64,000 nt of DNA from a virus: the IMG/VR virus record IMGVR_UViG_3300033182_000157, positions 1 through 64,000 of that record; one strand, 5' to 3'. The position numbers and the translations under genes are program-made. Positions within the stretch are counted from its first letter, which is position 1; each line of letters begins with the position of its first letter. The notes beneath the pieces are model-generated. The model searched no databases. It had not been told where the DNA came from and worked only from the letters and a program-made list of their open reading frames with translations. Shown in pieces: positions 37,001 to 44,300 of the stretch.

Positions 37001-38623
37001 TTTGATCCTGTTCCTCCTGCTAACTCGGACATTTATTATACTATCTATAATAATGCTGCTCCTGAATATTCTTATATTCAGCGTCAGATAATTACAACAG
37101 ATATTAGCACTTCGAGTTACGAACTAGATCCTAGTCCGTTTGGCAACTTACCAGCAGAAAACTTTGTTGTTGTATTTGCTGGAGACAAACTACTCAGTGG
37201 AGGCTATACAACTACATATACTGTTGATACAACTGATAAGTTTACATTAGATTTAAGTGACTTTGATTACGGTGATTTTAGTGCTACCGGCACAGAAGTT
37301 TATATTAATGGCGAACTTAAACAACTTGGCGCAGATTACCAACTTGACTTCGGAACAAACTCTATAAACATAGTAGACGGAAAAGTTAAACCAGGCGACA
37401 AAGTAAAAATATATATTTCAGATGACGCAGAATACACTATAGCAAATAATAATATAACACTAAAAGAAACATATCCAGATAATACTAGTATTATGGTAAT
37501 GTCGTTCTTTAACATCGACGCTTTCGATGTAACTGAAAGAACTAAGGAAGTATTAAGTAGACGTAAAATTAGTTCTGACAGCGAATGGTATAGAAGTAGT
37601 GTTTCTGCTAGTGGCGGAACATTGTTACTACCTGAAAAAGTTGTAGATGCTAGCCAAGTGCTTGTTGCTCTTAACGGAAAATTATTAACTGCTAGTAGAG
37701 ATTATAAACTGATTGAAGGTGGATCAGCAGTGCAAGTAGAGATAGAACGTCCTATAGCAAAAACTGACGAATTTACACTTGTAATTTTTGCTTACACTCC
37801 GGCAGATGAAGGGTTTGCTTACAGACAATTTATTGATAGTTTAAACAGAACACACTTTAAAGCAATTAATACTGCTAGAGGTGCAGAATTAGCCCAAGAT
37901 TTAAATTGGAACGACAGTGAACTTGTAGTTGACGATGCTACAGAATTAGACGAACCTGTAGCAACTAGAAATATTCCAGGAATTATATTCATTGGTAGCG
38001 AACGTATTGAATATATGAAGAAAGATGGAAATATATTAAGTCAGTTGCGAAGAGGTACATTAGGTACAGCAGCACCACAAGTTCACTTAGCAGGATCAGA
38101 AGTACAAAACCAAGGCAAGAGTTTAACAATTGGTTATGAAAATACTGAAAAAACTAAAATATTCTATGGCGACGGAGTTACTAAACAAATTCCATTACCA
38201 TTCGAACCTCAAATTGATCTAGGAACACTAAACGATTCGTGGAATCGAGCAGATGAAGTAAATAACGTTGCTGAAGCAATTCCTGCTACTTATGGTTTAG
38301 CCAAAGACATTGAAGTGTTTGTTGCTGGTAAAAGATTAGATAAAAATCCATGTACGATGTATACACCGTCCATTGATCAAGATAGTCCAAACGGCAATTT
38401 AGCAATCCCAGCAGGGTTTAGTGTAACACCAAATAGTGATGCTACTAAAGTAGGTTTAGCAGAGCCTCATGTGTTGTTAACGCAGGCTCCGGCTGCTGGA
38501 GATAAGGTTGTTATTAAGTTAAAACAAGGTGTAACGTGGACAAAACCGGGAGAAAGTTTATCAGAAGCGGAAAATTCTATAGCAGAATTCTTGCGAAGAC
38601 AAACAGTTTCGTTTCCTAAATAA
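25088..38623 (+). CDS. gp7: Giant baseplate wedge/tail protein, gp7-like
   Basis: At 4511 residues this is the largest gene here; T4 gp7 has 1032. The N-terminal 200 residues (LLPKYFRTNTNKKFLSATLD; FGGNTANHSRLNAQEYYSWD; RVDWDKLVNYREYYWLSAGP) match the opening of giant gp7-like proteins of marine T4-like phages. Domains I can see: repeated carbohydrate-binding-like beta units to about 2100; FG-GAP-like propeller repeats at about 2130-2455 (FGSNLQFAV, FGSKVVSTY, LGEGLAIDY, FGVSLSLYG); two blocks with G-x-GY turns at about 2897-2960 and 3262-3320; a coiled coil at about 3723-3885; and a beta-rich C-terminal region. It overlaps gp6 by one base. The gp7 name rests on position and N-terminus, and most of the chain is accessory to a T4-sized gp7. 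Confidence 0.85.
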   Translation: MADQEEINLPGGGESKKTSADLLPKYFRTNTNKKFLSATLDPLIQDGVIEKLNGFVGRKTSKAHTATDSYIPDVTKERQDYQLEPATVVKDYNDNVLFYKDYNDYINQIGVFGGNTANHSRLNAQEYYSWDPRVDWDKLVNYREYYWLSAGPVAIDIAGQEKGITSTYTVDLVDDAGDLAYVLNPDGLTRNPTIKLYRGQTYKFEVTSVDNPFFIKTRRTKNGAIYEEGVENNGIEEGVVTLTITQNTPDILYYMSDTDLALSGVIQVMSIEENTEIDVESEIVGKKSYQLKSGDYLSNGMKINFLGDVSPEKYASGNWYVEGVGKSITLVSEQDLEVPYKSQILEELQFDTTAFDSSPFDQLSEKDKDYITINRAALDGNQWSRANRWFHKDVIETSYRISGITSVLDQTTRANRPIVEFIPGIKLLNNGFRKISDVDLVDTFTTNIMAEIEGSIGYFVDNVELLSGMRVIFTEDTDSLVKGKIYEVKSIRFDNEKIISLIEVDTAQEGDTVVVKSGKDNTGTQFYFNGTTWTKAQQKLGTNQTPLFELFDKDGVSLTDTTKYGATEFAGNKVFSYKEGTGANDTVLGFPLTYLNINNIGDIVFECDLIVKSYNYVTNEQKFTIDAEDTFIHVYNKFFEWSPHSAWEKAISKSKQLVVKNYVADLIRNDFEIDVYNRAGDLTDVKTYVYVNDILQVIDEDYTLYTNNSRLFIRFTNDLQDNDTIIVKTESSASKNNNGYYEFPLNMQNNPSNENPDKITLGQLTNHVESITTFHPDLIGTFPGRSNLRDLPKQSAYGTRYVKHSGPLNIGLYHITDKATNIVKAIDFASREYTKFKKTFIDLVSTAELEDDVAQDVDNILQAMMEDKKTSDPFYNSGMVPFRAYNEIEHTVIDPEFLLYGITETYDNSLHQDKAILVYVNGVQLVHEQDYVFSNDNFVSITKTVEVGDKIIIREYDTLIGNYIPPTPSKLGLLPKKYPTKYTDNTYQNPVEVIQCHDGSIMTAYGDYRDDLILELEKRIFNNIKIEFSNDLIDINDFIPNGFRETDYSRQEVNRILEPMFLKWHKNIVNSYTDNSYFSPGLPKTYNYSTGEFNGKTLPGYWRGIFNYWYGTDRPHTHPWEMLGISNQPTWWEEVYGPAPYTGENLILWRDLEKGIIAEPGNKRVNKKFARPGLLSIIPSNASGELLSPIEANVAQNYETNELDINFVFGDEGPVETAWRKSSSYRFALLTAWILAKPAQLFGVYLDRAYTARDASGIIKYVDEYVNLSMLADKVSKTDLASGLISYINEWLYYNGSSNVNNYIYNLKNAKNQIGMKLAGFTEKDKFKLILDSRTPLNEGNVFIPSENYQVFLNKSSPTQSISYSGVIVEKRKGGFLVRGYDQKFPTFTYKKVIPSNADRAIRIGAISESFVNWAEGKTYVSGQIVNFEGGYFRVTEKHVSTGSFDNDKFASLPELPQTGGNSFYHREKFSAVDYITISYGHMFYTIQDVVDFLYGYAEYLKEQGFIFDNFDRENAILQDWATAIREYVFWTTQNWSEGTVVALSPGATMLSFDGEYAVVDDITNDFYDYEIYSSNGTRISINNLDISRDGTKFSIETTSDEGLYFARLHLVQTEHAIVLDNTTVFNDTIYDRPSGYKQDRIKVLGYRTVDWTGNLSSPGFIYDEIKVVDWEPYTVYRIGDVVKHKEYYYSANSKVISQDVFNEDNWSRIDNLNKSQLLPNFDYRAEQFTDFFDLDTDNFDLGQQKVAQHVIGYQKRQYLENIINDDVSQYKFYQGMILDKGTRNVLTKMFDKLGAADKESLEFYEEWAVRLSEFGAVDNFVELEYKIDEAQYRLEPQPFEIVDVKDTRSTDLVYRYTAEDVYAKYEGYNNQPFRQTEVQPNFLRSTGNVDSNDIDFNVKNYDDILGIDFTEVNDGTTIWVSFYGTTWTVKRVVETNVEFVDSIVNEDTGDFVITVNANAEALYTAGDIIGIRGVTTETDKFWKIKSVEGANITFETPDAIIQEPDPQDSTAVVIFDLVDARFDKIKDINESQLSRAFNFGEFIWVDDINGNWQVLQKQDAYKKIVATNPTQGVVSGFGSDFDVDEYTREMIVGDSVNQTTYIFNRSTDKAQFNKAQELELISNIPLDEYGSVVTLAKDANFAAVSAPGAGNIPTFFVGTWNLSTTYQKQDVVFYNGLWYTCLEDNTIGGSNPDVSDVWSATGHLPVGDGSSTLTGPAQGWVGIFQRNGAGFFDRIAVLQSPDPQDNARFGSNLQFAVVGERDYRLFVTAEGYDTYGKVFVFDWNANTTGWEYQPTKDLPLPATLEAGMKFGSKVVSTYKGNTVAVSSTEVSSAQGSVYVYNYDGSTYSLNQTITSSTFGVVPQNGDSLGEGLAIDYNGNYIAVGIPNYDDSELSITDAGRVEVLKLVGSTYVPLQTIRTLAVETQQFGVSLSLYGTTLVVGSSNGGSQDEGEVEVYNRYEDLYTYDDSLKLDTFTDGSTIVEFGKNVLAQRNHVFTGLVSWDGDSGAVIDFRKTKDNVWETYRKAENPADIKGIKSILLYNTRTNTLVKELDITDPLQGKILGVVEQELKYKTYYDPATYSVGINGVTVDAVDAWDATHEGEVWWDLTTSRFVNYHQNTPLYRANNWNKLDQHSSVDVYEWVVTEYKPSEWDAISDTAEGLSLGVSGKSKYGDEVYATAKVYDEVSKTFKTKYLFWVKGKRTTPDFSDRTVDVESMANLIADPRSQGYTFAAVTGTNSFVLFNCKQFLNDDEVAINFKFWTTADTDTNIHRQYQILSQGLDISQPNDTIVDKWFDSLVGFTKTGLPVPNVALSKKQRYGILNKPRQSMFKNRVEALKQFVEYANYVFANNIIVDDFDLAPLSAKEEYPAEYTNEWDILINDDFELELISTGKIKSAEIELVVEEGKIVDVAIIDEGRGYAKPPKIDIYGQGINAKLTAVLDTFGRIIDITIDNPGSGYLTGNDTFAIVRKYTVLSTNIENSGKWGIYEYDEVNSKWAIARIQSFDTTRYWNYKDWYASGYSSATPIDFQIAGSYELENLASKPNQIVKVTNIGTTGTWLLLKRLNNNDETDVNLNYQVVGRQNGTIELSSSLYNFEKNLLGYDGISYEEVPYDSVPVIELRNILEAIRNNIFVDNLIVEFNNLFFNSVRYVLSEQPTVDWIFKTSFVKAKHNVGELEQRTTYKNDSLSSYQDYVNEVKPFRTKVREFVSSYTKVEETQSVVTDFDLEKNNRIIVKDNQLITTDDNYLDYPNKHWTDNHTFNITSVEIADPGLGYQSVPEITFEGGGGSGAKARAFIGQGGKLTNVIIESQGSGYYSMPNVVINGSVDDTGRSAVLVPIIGNKTVRKNNLVIKFDRIQGTKVIETLDAVDTFTDTGILTEFSLRWPIDYQNGNVVVKVNSDELLESDFTFENRSKVVNDHTVNYGFVTITNLPDEDAITSVVIEYTKDVAFLNAADRIHYYYKPIDGQAADDLDALMLGVDYGGVNISGFGFEPVGGWADGEGWESVKWSGGDEAYKDVSLDGDGSEIVYTFGGTPEDGTVWNVYVNGIRIDDPNFGTPEQTNNSAEMETFIGDGSTTSITIPAQVAGAQIILRPSSSDGSFIPVGVDLDSVVTGGALNYTNATGYSPEDLTLDGDGFVTPTTGGSLEEHIPGQISESVNIFVYNIAKSGGPKVNTVSYVADGESKSFAYLAQPQSKDAIIVKVNNTILRPTDYKYTPNFAAYTDYLTGYKSEKQRAEDNVVSLQSQKTQLETDIANNTLALTTVQNDHAQKLSELTYWQNEVIGYQNLINNLLAQLSQLTPGTPQYAAKEQEIAQAQAGLAAAQAEVDTITNEIVILQQTESALTNTITADQNTLDDVNAEITSEEERIAKLEIDIQTTEDYLINPGKTIILNTTPNANDVVSITTFGTNGNDIIINDMFKGDGSTNEFVTPLKYTKDLRAFATVNGVKLSPRVFTTDGNYETAGRLGLRFDPVPPANSDIYYTIYNNAAPEYSYIQRQIITTDISTSSYELDPSPFGNLPAENFVVVFAGDKLLSGGYTTTYTVDTTDKFTLDLSDFDYGDFSATGTEVYINGELKQLGADYQLDFGTNSINIVDGKVKPGDKVKIYISDDAEYTIANNNITLKETYPDNTSIMVMSFFNIDAFDVTERTKEVLSRRKISSDSEWYRSSVSASGGTLLLPEKVVDASQVLVALNGKLLTASRDYKLIEGGSAVQVEIERPIAKTDEFTLVIFAYTPADEGFAYRQFIDSLNRTHFKAINTARGAELAQDLNWNDSELVVDDATELDEPVATRNIPGIIFIGSERIEYMKKDGNILSQLRRGTLGTAAPQVHLAGSEVQNQGKSLTIGYENTEKTKIFYGDGVTKQIPLPFEPQIDLGTLNDSWNRADEVNNVAEAIPATYGLAKDIEVFVAGKRLDKNPCTMYTPSIDQDSPNGNLAIPAGFSVTPNSDATKVGLAEPHVLLTQAPAAGDKVVIKLKQGVTWTKPGESLSEAENSIAEFLRRQTVSFPK

Positions 38624-38627
38624 ATAC
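38619..38627 (+). promoter_or_regulatory. Late-type promoter element AATAAATAC
   Basis: AATAAATAC overlaps the stop codon of the giant gene and lies 18 bases before the next start at 38645. It is identical to the elements before gp6, the third fibre gene and the UDP-sugar dehydrogenase gene, so this gene and those after it can be transcribed without reading through 13.5 kb. Confidence 0.6.
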
Positions 38628-38644
38628 AGTTAGGTAGAGAAAAA

Positions 38645-39256
38645 ATGACAAATATTAAAGAACAAAATGGAATACACGTAGAAGGACATATTAAAATATA
38701 TGACCCTGAAACTCAAGAAGTTTATGTGAATAAGCGTAATGCTATCCACTATGAAAACATGAGTATTGCTTTAGCAGAAAGTTTGGCTAACGCAGGTCAA
38801 GGTAATATTTACGAAATGTCGTTTGGTAATAGCGGTACTAGTGTTGACCCTACAGGGATTATCACATACTTAACTCCAAACTCTACAGGTACTAATGCTA
38901 GTTTGTACAACCAAACTTATAGTAAGGTTGTTGACGATCGCAGCACAGAAAATACAGACCCACTAAGAAATAAAATTGAAACACGTCACGTAACTGGTGC
39001 AAACTACACTGACATTGTTGTAAGTTGCTTACTAGACTACGGTGAGCCAGAAGGCCAAGATGCGTTTGATAACTCTACCGATACTGAAGGCTTGTTTGTA
39101 TTTGACGAATTAGGTTTAAAAGCAAAACGCACCACAGGCGATAACTTGCTTATTACCCACGTTATTTTCCACCCTGTTCAAAAGTCATTAAACAGACTTA
39201 TTCAAATTGATTATACAATTCGTGTACAAAGTTTAACTGGCGGCGGAGAAGGATAA
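38645..39256 (+). CDS. Baseplate or tail structural protein of uncertain identity
   Basis: A 203-residue protein with VNKRNAIHYENMSIALAESL near residue 28, then GNIYEMSFGNSGTSVDPTG and SCLLDYGEPEGQDAFDN near 123, ending in a beta-strand region that closes with QIDYTIRVQSLTGGGEG. It sits where gp8 would follow gp7 in T4 order, but I see no clear likeness to T4 gp8. Proteins of this sort are usually baseplate components linking wedge to fibre. It begins 18 bases after its late-type element and ends two bases before the first fibre gene. Confidence 0.78.
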   Translation: MTNIKEQNGIHVEGHIKIYDPETQEVYVNKRNAIHYENMSIALAESLANAGQGNIYEMSFGNSGTSVDPTGIITYLTPNSTGTNASLYNQTYSKVVDDRSTENTDPLRNKIETRHVTGANYTDIVVSCLLDYGEPEGQDAFDNSTDTEGLFVFDELGLKAKRTTGDNLLITHVIFHPVQKSLNRLIQIDYTIRVQSLTGGGEG

Positions 39257-39257
39257 T

Positions 39258-41351
39258 ATGGCATATACACTCTACTTTACAGACGAAACTAAAGAGCCAA
39301 TTACGGTTGAAGACCTTACTCTTAATAATAGTACTGACTTAAACTTTGTAGGTAAAAATAGATCAGACTACGCTGTTGCTACAGGTGAGAACTTTTTACA
39401 CCTATTAGAAAATTTTGCTAATATTAGTCCACCTAATAATCCAATTGAAGGACAACTTTGGTACAACACAGCACGTAATGTTATGTACGTATTTGATAGT
39501 ACACAATGGGTTGAAACAGGTGGCCTTAAAAAATCTTCTACAGCACCTACAGCACAACAAAGTCAAGAAGGCGACTTGTGGGTAGACGCTGGAACAAAAC
39601 AACTTTACTTATTTGCCAACGGTGCTTGGATCTTAGTAGGTCCTGAATTTAGCGGTGGTAGTAAAACAGGTATTATAGCAGAAGAAGTTATTGACGTAAA
39701 CAGCAATCCATACATGGTTGTTAAAGTTTATATTTCAGGTGAACTTGTAGCAGTGTTTAACTCAGCAGAAGAATCTGCTAGTGTTCCTTACATTCGTCCA
39801 AGAACACGTATTCCAGGATTTGATGTATTATACAAAGGTGTTACATTAAAGAATAGTCCAACTGGAACAAACTTCAAATACTACGGAACTGTAGAAAAAG
39901 CAGAAGCATTAAGTGTTGCTGGAAGCACAATTACTGCTGATAAGTTTTTACGTAATGATACAAGTGGATCAATAAACGGTAACTTACGTATTAAAAATGA
40001 CGCAGGTGTTTACTTAGGTAACGAAGGTACATTTAATCTTCGTGTACTTTCAGGAGCAGGTGTTATTTCAAATCTTGTATCTGGTAGTGACATACAATTT
40101 AAAATTAATGATTCTGGAACAACTATAACTCCATTAACAGTTACTAGCACAGGAAATATTACTATTACAGGTAACATAGAAAATGCTGGTACTATTACAA
40201 GTGCTGGCAGAGTAATTGTAGACAACACTCAAGGTTCAACGAATACAAGTACTGGTTCAATTAAAACTGCTGGCGGCATTGGCGTAGCAGGCGAGTCGTA
40301 CTTTGGTAGCAGTGTAACATTTAACGATGATCTAACAGTAAAAAATATTATTCCATCTGCTGATGCTACTTATACATTAGGTACAACAACAAACAAGTTT
40401 AGTGTTGTTAACGCTGAAACAATTCGTACAGATACATTAAACGTAGAAACTATTACAGGTAGTAACTTAACTATTGAAGGTAACGTAGAAAGTGCGTCAA
40501 CACTTGCTAACGCTACTACATTTAGAATTACAGGTGACGTAATTAGTAATGATATTACTTTTGACGGAGCAGCAAACGCAGGAACTGGTACATTTGTACA
40601 AGAGTTTGAAACAGCATTAGGCTCAGGGTTGATTTCAACTAAGCAGTCATTAGCAGCAGTAGATATTAGCGACAACGACGAGATATTATTAAATGCTGTT
40701 GGCGATGATTTGCGTAAAACAACAGTTGGAAATTTATTAGGTCTTGTACCTACAATGCCAATTGGAACAGTTGTTCCTTACGCAGGTGATTGGACAAATA
40801 CAGCAACTAGACCAGCAGGGTGGTTACTATGCGACGGAAGCCAAGTTAGTCAAACAACTTATGCTGAGTTGTATATTGTATTAGGCGGAGCAAACACTAA
40901 TTACCAACAACAAACACAACCAGATCCAGGAAACTTTTATTTGCCGGATTTGAGAGGAAGAACAATATTTGGTGTAGATACAATGAATAACGTTGTAGGC
41001 ACCGGCGGCGGAGCAGCAAACAGAATTGCTGATAATGCCGCAGCAAGTTTAGGTGCGTTTGGAGGATCAGAAGAAAAAGTTCTTGATGCTAGTAACTTAC
41101 CAGACCACACTCACAACTTTACATCAAATGGGCAACAATTTTATGCGTACAGAGACTTTAATGACGGGGCAACAGGTAATGGTATATCTGTAACAGACTC
41201 TGGTACGACAACTAATGGGGGCCAGTTACTAAACAATGCTGGCGACACTGTTGATGCTGACGGTAACACAGTTAGTTTATCACAGCCGCTAAACGTACTA
41301 AACCCATTTATGGCCCTTAACTTTATTATATACGCTGGGGAAACTTCATAA
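39258..41351 (+). CDS. Tail fibre protein with phage tail-collar domain
   Basis: Residues 1-90 are the attachment module shared with the two next fibre genes (VGKNRSDYAVATGENFLHLL, then ENFANISPPNNPIEGQLWY). Residues about 225-480 are beta-rich repeats with many Gly-Thr-Ile units. The C-terminal part from Met500 is a tail-collar domain: MPIGTVVPYAGDW, RPAGWLLCDGS, FYLPDLRGRTIFG and the metal-binding-like DHTH. Such fibres usually recognise host surface structures; T4 gp12 has a related collar fold. The stop overlaps the next start (TAATG). It is 697 residues long. Confidence 0.9.
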   Translation: MAYTLYFTDETKEPITVEDLTLNNSTDLNFVGKNRSDYAVATGENFLHLLENFANISPPNNPIEGQLWYNTARNVMYVFDSTQWVETGGLKKSSTAPTAQQSQEGDLWVDAGTKQLYLFANGAWILVGPEFSGGSKTGIIAEEVIDVNSNPYMVVKVYISGELVAVFNSAEESASVPYIRPRTRIPGFDVLYKGVTLKNSPTGTNFKYYGTVEKAEALSVAGSTITADKFLRNDTSGSINGNLRIKNDAGVYLGNEGTFNLRVLSGAGVISNLVSGSDIQFKINDSGTTITPLTVTSTGNITITGNIENAGTITSAGRVIVDNTQGSTNTSTGSIKTAGGIGVAGESYFGSSVTFNDDLTVKNIIPSADATYTLGTTTNKFSVVNAETIRTDTLNVETITGSNLTIEGNVESASTLANATTFRITGDVISNDITFDGAANAGTGTFVQEFETALGSGLISTKQSLAAVDISDNDEILLNAVGDDLRKTTVGNLLGLVPTMPIGTVVPYAGDWTNTATRPAGWLLCDGSQVSQTTYAELYIVLGGANTNYQQQTQPDPGNFYLPDLRGRTIFGVDTMNNVVGTGGGAANRIADNAAASLGAFGGSEEKVLDASNLPDHTHNFTSNGQQFYAYRDFNDGATGNGISVTDSGTTTNGGQLLNNAGDTVDADGNTVSLSQPLNVLNPFMALNFIIYAGETS

Positions 41352-44300
41352 TGGCATACAGAATCAATAGGACAGATGGCACACTGATAACTGAAGTTAT
41401 TGACGGTACTATTGACAGCAATAGTATTGATATAACACTTATTGGTAAAAACTACGCAGGGTTTGGTGAAATTCTAAACGAAAACTTTGTTAAGTTATTA
41501 GAGAATTTTGCGAGTGCTACAAGTCCTCAAAACCCATTACAAGGCCAGTTGTGGTACGATAAAAACGAAAACCGTTTAAAAATTTATGATGGCTCACAAT
41601 TTAGAGCAGGCGCAGGACCTATTGTTTCATCTAGCACACCAGTAGGATTAGTTGCTGGTGATATTTGGATGGATAGCGCAGAACAAATTATGTACTTCTA
41701 CGACGGTGTAGGAGATGCTGACGGAAATCCAATTCCAGCAAGTAGAATTTATAGTAAGACTCAAGGTAAAAGTGGCTTTGAAGCAGAAACTGTAAAAGAT
41801 AATTTATTACAACCTGTAACAGTAACTAAAGTTTATTCAGGTGGTGTGTTATTAGGGTTATATAGTCCAAGAGATTTTACACCGTTAGCAGGATTGTTAA
41901 CAGAATTTGGTACTAGTATTGTTACCGGCTTCAATGCTAGAGCAGATCTTAACTTTACAATTAACAATGCTACAATTGATAAAGCAAACTTCTTAGTAGA
42001 CGGACAAAATATTAAACGTGATGCTTCACAATTTTTGCCAACGTACAAAGACGGACAAATTAACGGTAGTTTAAGTGTTGCTGACAACGATGGTATTACT
42101 ATTGGCGCTCAAGGACAGGTTAGACATTACTTGTCTAGTGAATTATACAGTATTAGCAGTATCTATGACAACCAAAAAGTTGTGTTTGATGTTAGTGTAA
42201 ATGGTGTTCGAGAAAATGCTATTACAATTAATACACCTGAAAGAGCAGTTGGTATATTCCAACCAACTCCGTCATATGCTTTAGACGTTAGCGGCAATGC
42301 TAGAATTACAGGAAACTTGATTGTTGAAGGCGATACAACAACTATTAGCACTTCAGAACTTAGTGTTGAAGATTTAAATATTACACTTGCGTCTGGAGCA
42401 CTAACTCCGGCAGATGCGCAGGGCGGCGGTATTACACTCGCTGGAGCCAATGCTACATTTAATTATGATAGTACAGGTGATGCTTATTGGACGTCATCGG
42501 AAAACTTAAATGTTCCTAGCAGCCATGGTTACTATATTAATAAGGCAAGAGTTCTTAGTTACGATACTTTAGAATCTAGTGTAGTTAATTCTAGTTTAAC
42601 TAACGTAGGGACACTAACAGATTTACAAATAACTGATTCAGCAGGATTGTATTTACAAAATAGCGCAATACAATCAACAAACACAATTTCAATTCAACCG
42701 TCTACAGGTATTGTGATTTTTGGATCAGTCGGCGGAACTCCTTACACAGTACAATTAAAGAACTTAACAGATCCAAGTTCAAATTCAGATGCTGCTACAA
42801 AGGGGTATGTTGATACACTAGTTCAAAACAATGCTGGTGTAAACACTGTACAAGGTCAAAGCGGCACAGTACGTTTTGATTCTAATAGACTACCAGAAGG
42901 ATCGCAAGGTGATGCTGTTTACTTTAACGGTTCTAATTGGGTACCTGCTTCTTATACAAACGGCTTAGACGGTGTTAGTTTAGATTTAAATAGAAAATAT
43001 TATACAGACGAGCGTGTACAAGCATATTTGTCTGCTAACAACTATACAACTACAACTTATGTAAACACTATTCGTGATAATATTGTAGGTACTCCTGCTC
43101 CTCCAAGCAACATGAATTCGTTAGCAGAAATAGCAGCAAGTATCGACAACAACCCAGATTTCAAAGCATACGTAGACGCAGAAGTTGCTACTCGTATTAG
43201 TGCTGGTGTAAACGTATTTGCTGGCGCTGGCTTAGTTGACGCAGGTAATACACAATTAACAAATGATATTACAATTAACGTAGGCGCAGGCAACGGTATT
43301 ATTGCTACTGCTAGTGAAGTACGTGTTGATATGAGTGTGTTTGATACAGATGATTTGTCAGAAGGTTCTGTAAACTTATACTTCACAGCACTTAGAGCAA
43401 GACAAGCACTAACTGGAACAAACGGTGTTATCTATAACGATATTACTGGTGCTATTGCTATTGGACAAGACGTTGCGGTTACTGCTGCTCCAACATTTGC
43501 TGGTTTGATTAGTACAGGTAATACTACATTAGGCGGTACAACTACACAGATTAACTCAACTAATTTACGTTTTGCTGGCTTAGAATTATTAATGAATTCA
43601 GATGAAACTGCTGCTCCGGTTGATAACGTAGCATTTACAGTTGAACGCGGTACATTAAGTAACGTTTCAATTCGTTGGAACGAAACAACAGATCAGTGGG
43701 AATTTTCAAATAACGGTGTTACATTTACTCCGCTAGGTAGTGCAAGTGTGTTTACTGGTGATACTGACGGCGTTCCAGAAGGTATTGGTAATCTTTACTT
43801 TACAACAGCACGAGTTGATGCTCACTTAAACGGCGGCACAGGCGTAACTTATAATACTGGTACTATTTCGATTGGACAAGACGTTGGTACAACTGCTACT
43901 GTAGATTTTGGCAACGTAAATGTTCTAAATGGTTTAGTTGATACTGACAACTTAGTAGTTGCTACTAGAGCAGAAATAGGCAGTATTGCTATTGAAAACA
44001 GTTTGATTACAAACAAAGATCCGTTAAATGCCGCGGTACAAATTGCGGCAACAGGAACAGGGTTAATTGAATTATTAAGTCCTACTACTGCTACAGATAT
44101 GACAATAACACGTCTAACAGCAGACGGCGTATATATTACAAACAATAAGATTACATCTGCTCTTTCTAGTTCTAACTTAGAATTAGATGCTGCGGGCGGC
44201 GGCATAGTTGATGTACTTACAAGTCTAAATGTTACAGGCAACCTTACAGTACAAGGTACTACAACTACTGTAAATTCTACAACAGTAGAATTAGGTGACA

